A DNA stretch of 64,000 nt from QHXW01 sp035297145. Its GTDB lineage: Bacteria; Acidobacteriota; Terriglobia; Bryobacterales; Bryobacteraceae. The position numbers and the translations under genes are program-made. Where the stretch lies: contig DATGZN010000042.1 of NCBI GenBank assembly GCA_035297145.1, positions 1-64,000 on the forward strand. Direction: 5' to 3'. Every line of letters begins with the position of its first letter. Position 1 is the first letter of the stretch. Below, piece by piece: positions 1-8,044 of the stretch. The notes beneath the pieces were generated by a model, which was not told the DNA's origin, made no database searches, and saw only the letters and a list, made by a program, of their open reading frames with translations.

Positions 1-62
1 GCGGGATGCGATACGCTCCCAATGAGAAACGCACTCAAGGTGCAATCGAAAGGAGACCGGCC

Positions 63-239
63 ATGAGGAAGCATATCACCACAACAGAGTCTGCAGTGAC
101 CAGGAAGAGAGCCAACCGGAAGCTGACGGTGGGCATCGATCTGGGAGATCGAAGTAGTCGCTACTGCATATTGGATCAACAGGGCGAAGTACTGGCGGAG
201 GGTAGCGCACTACCCGCGCCCGGGGCCCGCGGTGCGTGA
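63..239 (+). pseudogene. IS110-family transposase, N-terminal remnant
   Basis: The 58-residue product carries the start of an IS110-type DEDD transposase: VGIDLGDRSSRYCIL at about residues 23-37 holds the first catalytic Asp in its usual context, followed by the QQGEVLAEG strand. Full-length members are about 300-400 aa. Here the frame stops after about 20 further residues, and the next 40 bp lead directly into an unrelated gene. A purine-rich AAAGGAG lies 8 nt before the ATG at 63, so the original start is intact. There is no RNase H core, no C-terminal transposase_20 domain and no visible terminal repeats, so this is a dead fragment. Confidence 0.75.
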
Positions 240-280
240 AATGACGCGCCGGCTTCTGTTACCATCCAGGTTTCCAGTAC

Positions 281-1801
281 ATGATGAACGATTCAACTTC
301 CCCGGCTACCCTTCTGGACCTGCTCAACGCAGCTCCCGGCGACCAAGTCGCGCTGATTGTTCCTGAAACCGGAGCTGGCATTACCTATGCGTCGCTGCGC
401 CGGCAGGTGCTGGCTGCAGCTGAGGCCTTCGCCCGCGCCGGCATCGAACCGGGACAGCGGATCGCCATCGCGCTCGCCAACGGGCCGGCGGTGATCGTGT
501 CTTTCCTGGCTGCCTCCATTGCCGGGACCGCCGCGCCGCTCAACCCGGCGTATCGCTACGATGAGTTCTGTTTTTATCTCGAGGACACCAGCGCCCGGCT
601 GCTTGTCGCTCCCCCTGAGGGTGCGGATGACGTGCGCCGCGCCGCGTCCGAGCGTGGAATTCCGATCCTTACCGCCGAGACGGCCGCTTCAGGAGCGGTA
701 AGCTTCCCGGGTGCTCCTGCCGGCGGGCCGGTTCGCACGCCCGCGCCCGAGGATGTGGCGCTGATCCTGCACACCAGCGGTTCGACAGGCCGGCCCAAAC
801 GCGTGCCGCTCCGGCACATCAACCTCGCGCTCTCGGCGCGCAATATCGTCAACACCTATCAGCTAACGCCCGGCGACGTGGCGCTCTGCCTGATGCCACT
901 GTTCCACGTGCATGGCCTTGTGGCGTCGACTCTCTCGACGCTGCTATCCGGAGGGACGGTCGTTGTGCCCGCGAGATTCAATCCGCTCTCATTCTGGCGC
1001 ACAGTGCGCGACTACCGAGCCACATGGTACTCGGCCGTGCCCACGATTCATCAGCTCATCCTGGCGCGCTCGGGTTCGAGCGCCAAGTTGCCGGACGCCC
1101 AATCGCTGCGTTTCATCCGATCGTGTAGCGCGCCTCTTTCCGTGGACACCGCGGAAAAACTCGAAGCCTTAGCTGGTGTGCCTGTGCTCGAGGCTTACGG
1201 TATGACCGAGGCCTCGCATCAAATGTCCTCGAATCCGCTGCCCCCGAAAGCGCGAAAGTTCGGAACCGTGGGCATAGCGACCGGGATTCGCATCGCCACC
1301 ATGAATGACTCAGGCGAGTTGCTGCCCGCCGGCGGCAAGGGCGAGGTCGTGTTGCAAGGGCCGAGCGTCATCCAGGCTTACGAAAACAATCCGGAAGCCA
1401 ATGCAAAATCGTTCACCAACGGCTGGTTTCGCACCGGTGACGAAGGCATGCTGGATGAAGACGGCTATCTGCGTCTGACCGGGCGCATCAAAGAACTGAT
1501 CAACCGCGGCGGCGAAAAGATTGCGCCACGCGAGATCGATGAAGTTCTGCTCACGCACCCGGCGGTCGCGGAAGCAGTGTGCTTCGGCATCCCACACCCG
1601 ACGTGGGGAGAAGAAGTAGCCGCGGCAGTGGTGCTGCGCGAGCCCACGACCGAAGCCGAGCTGATCGCCTACTGCCGCGAGCGCCTTGCCGACTTCAAAT
1701 GCCCCAAGAAGCTGTTCCTGGTCAAGTCCATCCCGCGTACAGCGACCGGTAAAGTGCAACGGTTGAATGTCGCGGCGGAGCTGGCCGGAGCCCGCGGATG
1801 A
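281..1801 (+). CDS. AMP-forming acyl-CoA ligase, oxalate--CoA ligase-like
   Basis: A 506-aa ANL-superfamily adenylate-forming enzyme, expected to activate a carboxylate with ATP and join it to CoA in the cytoplasm. The phosphate-binding P-loop HTSGSTGRPK is near residue 166, YGMTEA (A5) near 306, WFRTGD (A7) near 387, the hinge GRIKELINRGGEKI near 401, and the catalytic lysine in the C-terminal TATGKVQR near 488. The stretches PLFHVHGL, WYSAVPTIHQ and RSCSAPL resemble oxalyl-CoA synthetases (plant AAE3, yeast Pcs60) more than medium-chain ligases; that substrate is an inference. ATG 284 is an alternative start. The stop overlaps the next ATG (ATGA), so it is translationally coupled to the reductase gene. 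Confidence 0.85.
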   Translation: MMNDSTSPATLLDLLNAAPGDQVALIVPETGAGITYASLRRQVLAAAEAFARAGIEPGQRIAIALANGPAVIVSFLAASIAGTAAPLNPAYRYDEFCFYLEDTSARLLVAPPEGADDVRRAASERGIPILTAETAASGAVSFPGAPAGGPVRTPAPEDVALILHTSGSTGRPKRVPLRHINLALSARNIVNTYQLTPGDVALCLMPLFHVHGLVASTLSTLLSGGTVVVPARFNPLSFWRTVRDYRATWYSAVPTIHQLILARSGSSAKLPDAQSLRFIRSCSAPLSVDTAEKLEALAGVPVLEAYGMTEASHQMSSNPLPPKARKFGTVGIATGIRIATMNDSGELLPAGGKGEVVLQGPSVIQAYENNPEANAKSFTNGWFRTGDEGMLDEDGYLRLTGRIKELINRGGEKIAPREIDEVLLTHPAVAEAVCFGIPHPTWGEEVAAAVVLREPTTEAELIAYCRERLADFKCPKKLFLVKSIPRTATGKVQRLNVAAELAGARG

Positions 1802-2757
1802 AATTCGCCGTAGCCGGGGCTGGCGCCATCGGAGCCTTCATCGGCGCGAAGATGGCGCGGGCCGGGTACGACGTTACACTCTTTGCACGCGGCGCGCATT
1901 GCCGGGCCATGCAGGAGCACGGTGTGCGCGTCCTGAGTCCCGAGGGCGATTTCGAGGCCCGCCCGCGCGTGGTGGATGCATTGGATACCGTCGGCGCCGT
2001 GGATGTCGTGTTCCTGGCCGTAAAGGCGCATAGTCTGCCCGCACTCGCGTCGCAGTTACCGCTACTGTTTCACGCTGAAACCACGGTAGTCAGCATGCAG
2101 AACGGTATTCCCTGGTGGTACTTCGCTGGCGCCGAGCGTCTCGAGACCATCGATCCTGGTGGCGTGATTTCTTCAGCCATCGAAGCGCGGCGTGTTGTGG
2201 GATCGATCATATATCTCTCCACACAGATCGCCGAGCCAGGCGTCATTCGCCACAACGAAAGCACGCGCATCACTCTCGGCGAGCCGGATGGCGCACGCAG
2301 CGAGCGATGCCGGGCAATTTCCGAAGCGCTCGTGCGCGCCGGGCTGCGGGCGCCGATCACCACACATATCCGCCAGGAAATCTGGGTGAAGCTGATGGGC
2401 AACATCGCCTTCAATCCCATCAGTGCGCTGACGGGCGCGACGCTGGTCAGGATCGCGCGTCATCCGGAGGCTTCGCAGCTCGTCCGCTCTATGATGGCGG
2501 AGACCGAGGCGGTCGCTCACAAACTCGGGATCGAGATGCCCATCACGATCGATCAGCGCATCGCCGGCGCCGAAAAGGTGGGGGAACATAAGACCTCCAT
2601 GTTGCAGGATCTCGAAGCGGGCCGGACGCTCGAACTGGGCGCCATCGTGGGAGCGGCGCTCGAGCTGGGCGAGCGGCTGGGAGTGCCCATGCCGCACACC
2701 CGCGCCGTCTACGCCTGTGCAAAGCTGCTCGAACAGCAGCGAGGGGCCGCAAAATGA
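1798..2757 (+). CDS. 2-dehydropantoate 2-reductase family protein
   Basis: A 319-aa ApbA/PanE-family NADPH-dependent reductase. Family members reduce ketopantoate to pantoate in CoA synthesis, although many paralogues act on other 2-keto acids. The Rossmann fold starts at residue 1 with the GAGAIG dinucleotide loop. The C-terminal helical domain carries WVKLMGNIAFNPISALT near residue 195, whose Lys and Asn match the substrate-binding pair of PanE. It overlaps the upstream acyl-CoA ligase by 4 nt. The pairing of a CoA ligase with a ketopantoate-reductase-like enzyme could reflect catabolic 2-keto-acid chemistry rather than pantothenate synthesis. No other pan gene is nearby, so panE is not assigned. 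Confidence 0.85.
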   Translation: MKFAVAGAGAIGAFIGAKMARAGYDVTLFARGAHCRAMQEHGVRVLSPEGDFEARPRVVDALDTVGAVDVVFLAVKAHSLPALASQLPLLFHAETTVVSMQNGIPWWYFAGAERLETIDPGGVISSAIEARRVVGSIIYLSTQIAEPGVIRHNESTRITLGEPDGARSERCRAISEALVRAGLRAPITTHIRQEIWVKLMGNIAFNPISALTGATLVRIARHPEASQLVRSMMAETEAVAHKLGIEMPITIDQRIAGAEKVGEHKTSMLQDLEAGRTLELGAIVGAALELGERLGVPMPHTRAVYACAKLLEQQRGAAK

Positions 2758-2845
2758 AGTTGCCGCGATCGGAGACCAGGAATAAATTGCAGGCTTCAAT
2801 AGTAGCCTTAATATCTGGGGGCTTCTTATTCCGACCAGAAAGGTT

Positions 2846-4099
2846 ATGAACCAATTCGATCGAGTGTTGTCGCGCGTTCTTATGTTGGCTCTTGGGGTTC
2901 CCGCCCTATTGGTGTTCACGGCGGAATCACGGGCCGCAAACGGCCCGCTCATCGTCGACAATCACAGCCACGTCGTGGTCATGGAATACGAAGCATGGTT
3001 CGGCCCCAATGCCGTGACTTTTCAGGGCACTGCGGCCCAACCCCTCTTGCATTCCGCGGACATGCAACCGGTTGGCGGCGGTTACGATAGTGCCGATCCC
3101 GCTGTCATCAAACAGCACGTCGCCTGGCTGGAGGGCATCGGCGTCGACGCCGCATTGATCGAAGTGACGAACAATGTAAGTTGCATTTTCAACAGCGAAC
3201 AGTTCGCCCAGAAATTCCTCCCGAACTGCACACCCGCGTTCCGCGCTGGAAATCAGAGCCTCCGCGACAATACCGGTAATCTTTATCCCGCATGGTCGGA
3301 GCTCGGAACTCCGCTCAAACTAATCCCCATGGTTGGAGGCATTGACCAGGATGTTCTGTTCCCGGACACCGACGGCAAAACGGCCCTCGAAAAAGAAATC
3401 GAGTACTTTGGATCCCGAATGCGTGAGCGCCCCGGCCGCAATGTGATTTACCACGGCAAGCCCCTGATGCTCATTTACCTCGGAGCCGCACAAGATCCAA
3501 ACCAGGCGGACAATCCGTTGTGGTTTCAAATCAGAAAATTTCTGCAAGACCATCCGGCAATCGAGAACCAATTCACCTTCAAGATGATGGCGGGATTCCT
3601 CGATAGCCAGCCCGGCCTCTGGGCCACACTGGGAACACCCGACGGCCCGGTCAAGGTTAATCCCGCATACGGCTTCTGGAGCTGGGTGGATCGCCTCAAC
3701 CCCAACTGCACAGAGTCGTTGTGCCCGTACTTCCCGTCCTTCAACGAGATCAACGGCACGGCCAACGCTCGCGTGGAGAATTTCACCGCCTCTATCGCCA
3801 CCGCCGGTCAAAACGGATGGCGTTGCCCCAATCCGAATACGCTGCCCTATTGTCCCGACGACGCCCTGCGCTTCGGCGACGATCATTCCTACGCTACATT
3901 CGACTCTTTCATGACCTACGCGCGCCGGCTTGACCCCATTTTTCTGATCCTCCACCAGTTCAATGAGTTCGTGCCGTCCGACGAAGGCTTTGATGCCAAC
4001 ACCGACGACGATGTTGAGCCCGCGAATCTCTGGGGAGACGGAGCAGTCAATGCCGTGTGGCGTCAGATCAAACTCTACCGCCAGCGCATCGGGCAGTGA
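2846..4099 (+). CDS. Secreted GH99/WbsX-like TIM-barrel protein
   Basis: A 417-aa protein with an N-terminal signal peptide (hydrophobic segment about residues 10-25, cleavage near ESRAAN). The following layout, with an aromatic EYEAWFGP near residue 48, YDSADPAVIKQHVAWLEGIGVDAALIE near residues 80-106, and later KPLMLIYLG and MMAGF strands, resembles the GH99 / glycosyltransferase-WbsX group of alpha/beta barrels, in which a travelling 'walk toward the sugar' domain is common. Assignment rests on this fold pattern only. The catalytic acids cannot be fixed by eye. It is probably a periplasmic or exported polysaccharide-active enzyme. It stands alone, with 88 bp before and 144 bp after it. Confidence 0.5.
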   Translation: MNQFDRVLSRVLMLALGVPALLVFTAESRAANGPLIVDNHSHVVVMEYEAWFGPNAVTFQGTAAQPLLHSADMQPVGGGYDSADPAVIKQHVAWLEGIGVDAALIEVTNNVSCIFNSEQFAQKFLPNCTPAFRAGNQSLRDNTGNLYPAWSELGTPLKLIPMVGGIDQDVLFPDTDGKTALEKEIEYFGSRMRERPGRNVIYHGKPLMLIYLGAAQDPNQADNPLWFQIRKFLQDHPAIENQFTFKMMAGFLDSQPGLWATLGTPDGPVKVNPAYGFWSWVDRLNPNCTESLCPYFPSFNEINGTANARVENFTASIATAGQNGWRCPNPNTLPYCPDDALRFGDDHSYATFDSFMTYARRLDPIFLILHQFNEFVPSDEGFDANTDDDVEPANLWGDGAVNAVWRQIKLYRQRIGQ

Positions 4100-4100
4100 T

Positions 4101-4173
4101 CAAGGCAAAGGCAAAAGTAAAGATACCAAACACACTTTTGCTTTTTGCCATTTGCCTTTTGTCTTTTGCCTTG
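4101..4173. repeat. Imperfect inverted repeat of GGCAAAA units, terminator-like
   Basis: Right after the stop of the secreted GH-like gene, a left arm CAAGGCAAAGGCAAAAG is answered about 40 bp later by CTTTTGTCTTTTGCCTTG, with extra copies of the same CTTTTGCC unit between. The arms can form a long A/T- and G/C-mixed stem. The block probably acts as a 3' stem-loop and belongs to the type of short-unit intergenic repeats often dispersed in large genomes. Confidence 0.5.
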
Positions 4174-4243
4174 ACGGTGCCTTGACCGTGCTTGCACGTT
4201 CCTCTGCTTTTGTGATAGACCATCTCACATCGGAGGTGCATCC

Positions 4244-5077
4244 ATGCACACCACCGCCATTCGGGGAATGGCTACGGGGATCCTTCTTGTATCCTGTTTC
4301 GTCCTGATCTCCTGTTCCGGCTCGAGCGGTCCGGAACCGGGAACACCTGCGTTTTACTGGGCTGCCGCTCAGGAGACATTCGGCACCAAGGACTACGTCA
4401 AGACCGTCGAACATCTCGAAAAACTCACCGCCACTGACAATGAGTTCACCGCGCGGGCGCGGCCCTGGCTGCTGGTGATGACTTCAGGGATGACGCGTGG
4501 CTATATGGACCTGGCGGACAATTTCGAGGCTGGCGCGCGTGCCAACAAAGCCAATCCCACCGATTTCCGCCGCTCCACGAACACATACCGCGGCCAGGCC
4601 GACCGGCTTGCCATAGAGTTCGCGGAGACTTTCGCCAAGTTTCAACAAGGCAAGGATGATCCGGTACCGATCGCCTATCCGTTTCCTACCGGCAATGCGG
4701 CACCAGTCATGGAGTTGACCAAAGCGGCCACGGGCGTTCATCTTGCGGCCGCGGAAATCGATTCCGCCGAACGGCGCGCCATCGCTCGTGGTGTGCTACT
4801 GCAGGCATCGTCGGCGGCGGGTGCTCCCGATGACGTGGCGAAAGCGCAGGATCTTCTCAAATCCGGCACGCTCAAAGTGCCGCGAGCGGCCTTCATCACG
4901 CTTATGGCCAGTACGCTGTTTGACGAATCGAAGCTCTACGGCATGCGGCAGATCGGCAACCCGGATCGCGTAAAAATCTTCTGCACGCGCGCGCTCGATG
5001 CGCTCAAGACGGTGCCCGAGACCAAGGAAACCAAAGACCTCAGCACCAAGATCGCCAAGAGTCTCAAGTCGACGTAG
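4244..5077 (+). CDS. Putative lipoprotein, unknown function
   Basis: A 277-aa protein starting with a lipoprotein signal peptide: a hydrophobic stretch at residues 12-25 ends in the lipobox LISC, so Cys about 24 should be lipidated. The mature part is mostly helical and polar, with YVKTVEHLEKL early on and repeated A/K-rich helices resembling degenerate TPR-like pairs (PDDVAKAQDLLKSG, VKIFCTRALDALKTV). No enzymatic motif is visible. Similar lipoproteins in acidobacteria are uncharacterised. The gene stands alone between two hairpins and converges on the M20 peptidase gene. Confidence 0.65.
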   Translation: MHTTAIRGMATGILLVSCFVLISCSGSSGPEPGTPAFYWAAAQETFGTKDYVKTVEHLEKLTATDNEFTARARPWLLVMTSGMTRGYMDLADNFEAGARANKANPTDFRRSTNTYRGQADRLAIEFAETFAKFQQGKDDPVPIAYPFPTGNAAPVMELTKAATGVHLAAAEIDSAERRAIARGVLLQASSAAGAPDDVAKAQDLLKSGTLKVPRAAFITLMASTLFDESKLYGMRQIGNPDRVKIFCTRALDALKTVPETKETKDLSTKIAKSLKST

Positions 5078-5078
5078 G

Positions 5079-5096
5079 GGCGAGGCACGCCTCGCC
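5079..5096. terminator. GC hairpin between convergent genes
   Basis: A perfect 7-bp stem GGCGAGG/CCTCGCC with a CACG loop starts 1 nt after the lipoprotein stop and lies 13 bp from the stop of the opposing peptidase gene. Its position suits a bidirectional terminator. There is no U-tract, so intrinsic termination is uncertain. Confidence 0.4.
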
Positions 5097-5109
5097 TGTG
5101 CCCGACGCC

Positions 5110-6462
5110 TTACCGCCCTAACGATTCGAGATAATGCGCCACAGCCTCGATGCCGCGATAGAAATTGGGCAGGTGAAACTTCTCGTTGGGCGCGTGCAGA
5201 TTGTCGTCGGGAAGCCCGAAGCCCAGCATCACACTGGGTATCCCGAGAAATTGGTCGAACAGGCCGACAATGGGAATCGAGCCGCCTGACCGAATGTAGA
5301 CGGTCTCTTTTCCAAAAGCCTCGGTCATGGCTTGCGCGGCAGCGCGGATGAACGGATTGTCGGGATTCACCAGCGACGGTCCTGCCGAGTGGATCAGTTT
5401 GAACTCCGCGGTAACGCCTTTCGGCGCCGCTTTCCGAACCGCCTCTTGCAGTTGCGCCAGCGCTTCGTCGGGGCGCTGGTCGGCCACCAGGCGTGTGCTG
5501 ACCTTGGCCACGGCGCGCGCCGGGATCACGGTCTTCGCGCCCTCGCCCGTGAAACCACCGCGGATGCCGTGCACTTCGAGCGTGGGCCGCGCCCATAGGC
5601 GCTCGAATAGCGGAATCTCCGGCTCGCCCACCAGCTCCTTGGCGCCCATTTCCTTGGTGGTGTAATCGGCCACATCGAACGGCAGACGTGCCCATGCTTC
5701 GCGCTCCTTGGGGCTGGGCGGCGTCACGCGGTCGTAAAATCCCGGAATGCGGATGTGGCCGTCACGATCTTTCAGCGTGGTGAGGATTTCGGCGATGGCC
5801 TGGATGGGGTTGGGCGCAGCGCCGCCGTAAACGCCGGAATGCAGATCGTGATTCGCGCCTTCCACATGCAGTTCGCCGTACACGATGCCGCGCAGCCCGA
5901 TGGTAATGGTTGGCAGCTCGGGGGCGAACATCTCGGTATCGCAGATGACGGCGGCGTCGGCCTTCAGGCGCGCCGGCCTGCTGCCCACGTATTCCTCGAT
6001 GTGTTCGCCTCCCGTCTCCTCCTCGCCCTCGATGAGAAACTTTACATTCACCGGCAGGCGTCCCTTGCTCTTCAGCAGCCCCTCGACAGCTTTCATGAGA
6101 ATGTAGGTCTGGCCTTTGTCGTCGGATGAGCCGCGCGCGAAGATGTCATTGCCACGCACCGACGGCTCGAAGGGTGGCGATTTCCATTCGTCCAGCGGAT
6201 CGGGCGGCTGCACGTCGTAGTGTCCATAAAGCAGGAGCGTGGGCTTTCCCGGCGCTCCCAACCACTCGGCATAAACCAGAGGGTTTCCCTTCCCCTCAAT
6301 CAGCTCGCTTTGCAGGCCCGCGGCGCGCAGCTCATCGCGCACGAACTCAGCGGCGCGGCGGATGTCCGGCTTGTGCTCGGAGAGCGTGCTGATGCTTGGA
6401 ATACGCAGAAAGGTCTCTAAGCCTTCGAGAAATGCCTCGCGGTTCTGCTCGTAATAATTCAT
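5110..6462 (-). CDS. M20 family dipeptidase
   Basis: A 450-aa dizinc amidohydrolase of the M20 family, the PepV/carnosinase-like dipeptidase branch, cleaving dipeptides or N-acyl amino acids in the cytoplasm. Zinc-ligand motifs are in order: GHYDVQPP near residue 80 (His, Asp), RGSSDDKGQ near 112 (bridging Asp), EGEEETGGE near 146 (catalytic Glu and ligand), CDTE near 176, and a distal His in APNEKFHLPN near 428. The lid/dimerisation domain in the middle is full length. The start ATG at 6462 precedes MNYYEQNREAFLEGL, the usual N-terminus. One copy of the 105-bp intergenic repeat lies about 48 bp upstream. Confidence 0.9.
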   Translation of the reverse strand: MNYYEQNREAFLEGLETFLRIPSISTLSEHKPDIRRAAEFVRDELRAAGLQSELIEGKGNPLVYAEWLGAPGKPTLLLYGHYDVQPPDPLDEWKSPPFEPSVRGNDIFARGSSDDKGQTYILMKAVEGLLKSKGRLPVNVKFLIEGEEETGGEHIEEYVGSRPARLKADAAVICDTEMFAPELPTITIGLRGIVYGELHVEGANHDLHSGVYGGAAPNPIQAIAEILTTLKDRDGHIRIPGFYDRVTPPSPKEREAWARLPFDVADYTTKEMGAKELVGEPEIPLFERLWARPTLEVHGIRGGFTGEGAKTVIPARAVAKVSTRLVADQRPDEALAQLQEAVRKAAPKGVTAEFKLIHSAGPSLVNPDNPFIRAAAQAMTEAFGKETVYIRSGGSIPIVGLFDQFLGIPSVMLGFGLPDDNLHAPNEKFHLPNFYRGIEAVAHYLESLGR

Positions 6463-6509
6463 AGGGATGCTATTACTGTATCGCGGGCGGTGGCGGACCG
6501 GTCATTCGC

Positions 6510-6615
6510 GTAGCGCGGCGATACCGCGGGGTTGGCGGGATACCCGCGGCTTTTTCTAGCGTGACCAACGCAAACGGCCGCAGGTACCCGCATACGGCGC
6601 GTGTCCCGGCGCTAC
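6510..6615 (+). repeat. Dispersed structured repeat, copy A
   Basis: First of three copies of a roughly 105-bp intergenic element (others at 13329-13431 and 37966-38069, same orientation). It begins GTAGCGCGG and ends GCGCTAC, so the termini are inverted. It contains an internal CCGCGGG/CCCGCGG palindrome and the conserved GGCCGCAGGTACCCGCA block. It fills most of the gap between the fumC and M20 peptidase genes and codes for nothing convincing. Confidence 0.75.
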
Positions 6616-6619
6616 AGGT

Positions 6620-7978
6620 TTACGCTTCTCCACTCTGCCGAACCGGATCCAGCAGCTCATTCAGCCGCGCATCAGAGATTCCGCTTTTCTCCCGCGCGAC
6701 TTCTCGCACGGTTTTCCCCGTCTGGTGCGCCTCTTTCACCAGCGCGGCGGCCTTGTCGTATCCGATCTCCGGCGCGAGCGCGGTCCCCATGGCGAGCGAC
6801 TGCTCCACAAAAGCGCCCGCGCGCTCGCGATCCGCTTCCAGGCCCTCCACCAAACGGGAGGCGAAATTGCGCGATGCGCCGGCCAGCAGCCCGATGGACT
6901 CGAGCAGGTCGTACGCCATCACCGGCATCATAACGTTCAGCTCGAAGTTGCCTGCGGCGCCGCACCACGCGATGGCCGCATCATACCCGATGACCTGCGC
7001 GCAAACCATCAGCACGCTTTCCGCGATCACCGGATTCACCTTGCCCGGCATGATGCTGGAGCCGGGCTGCACCGCCGGCACGCGCAGTTCGCCCAATCCG
7101 GCGCGCGGACCTGATCCCAGCCAGCGAATGTCATTGGCGATCTTTGTCAGCGCCACGGCGTACGTGCGCAACGCGCCACTCAGAAAAACTACAGCATCTT
7201 TGGCGGCCTGTGCCTCGAAATGGTTCCGTGCTTCCACAAAGGGCAGCCCGGTGCGGCGGGCGATGTCCCTAATCACAGCGGCCGCAAATCCGGGTGGCGC
7301 ATTCAGCCCGGTGCCCACCGCCGTGCCGCCCAGCGCCAGTTCATACATTCCGCCGACTGCGCCCGCAATGCGTTCGCGCGCCGCTTCCACCTGCCGCGCG
7401 TAGCCGCTGAATTCCTGACCCAGCCGCATGGGCACGGCATCTTGCAGATGGGTTCGCCCGATCTTGATCACATCCGCGAATTCGTTGGCTTTGCGCGCCA
7501 GTGCATGGTGCAAGCGGTCCATCGCGGGGAGCAGTTCGCCATGAACGGATTCAGCCGCCGCAATGTGCAGGGCCGAGGGAAACACGTCGTTGCTCGATTG
7601 CCCGCGGTTCACCTCGTCGTTGGGATGCGCGCTTGCGAGATGCCCGATCACTTCGTTGGCGTTCATGTTCGTGGATGTGCCGCTGCCCGTCTGGAAGATA
7701 TCCACCGCGAATTGCACGTCGTGCTGCCCGGCTACCAATTCTTCCGCCGCCCGCTCGATTGCCGCCGCCCGATCGGCCGTGAGATGGCCCTGTTCGCCAT
7801 TCACGCGCGCCGCCGCGCTCTTGATCAGACCGAGCGCGCGCAGAAACGGCCGCCCAAAGCGCAGGCCGCTGATGGGAAAGTTCTCGATCGCGCGCGCCGT
7901 TTGGGCTCCGTAGAGCGCGTCCGCGGGCACGCGCATTTCGCCCATCGTGTCACGCTCGGTGCGAAAGGATTCGGCCAT
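6620..7978 (-). CDS. fumC: Fumarate hydratase, class II
   Basis: A 452-aa cytoplasmic homotetrameric lyase interconverting fumarate and L-malate in the TCA cycle. It has the expected length, the TGSGTSTNMNANEV substrate motif near residue 98, IGRTHLQDAVPM near 182, and the superfamily signature GSSIMPGKVNP near 315, which covers the mobile catalytic Ser loop. The N-terminus RTERDTMGEMRVPADALYGAQT is typical of FumC rather than aspartase or argininosuccinate lyase; aspartase is the main alternative. It is monocistronic on the minus strand. Confidence 0.92.
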   Translation of the reverse strand: MAESFRTERDTMGEMRVPADALYGAQTARAIENFPISGLRFGRPFLRALGLIKSAAARVNGEQGHLTADRAAAIERAAEELVAGQHDVQFAVDIFQTGSGTSTNMNANEVIGHLASAHPNDEVNRGQSSNDVFPSALHIAAAESVHGELLPAMDRLHHALARKANEFADVIKIGRTHLQDAVPMRLGQEFSGYARQVEAARERIAGAVGGMYELALGGTAVGTGLNAPPGFAAAVIRDIARRTGLPFVEARNHFEAQAAKDAVVFLSGALRTYAVALTKIANDIRWLGSGPRAGLGELRVPAVQPGSSIMPGKVNPVIAESVLMVCAQVIGYDAAIAWCGAAGNFELNVMMPVMAYDLLESIGLLAGASRNFASRLVEGLEADRERAGAFVEQSLAMGTALAPEIGYDKAAALVKEAHQTGKTVREVAREKSGISDARLNELLDPVRQSGEA

Positions 7979-8044
7979 TGTGTGCTCCCGGGAAGTGCTC
8001 CTTCAGTATGCATCCGGAGCCCGGAAAGCGCGGTAACGCCGAGG

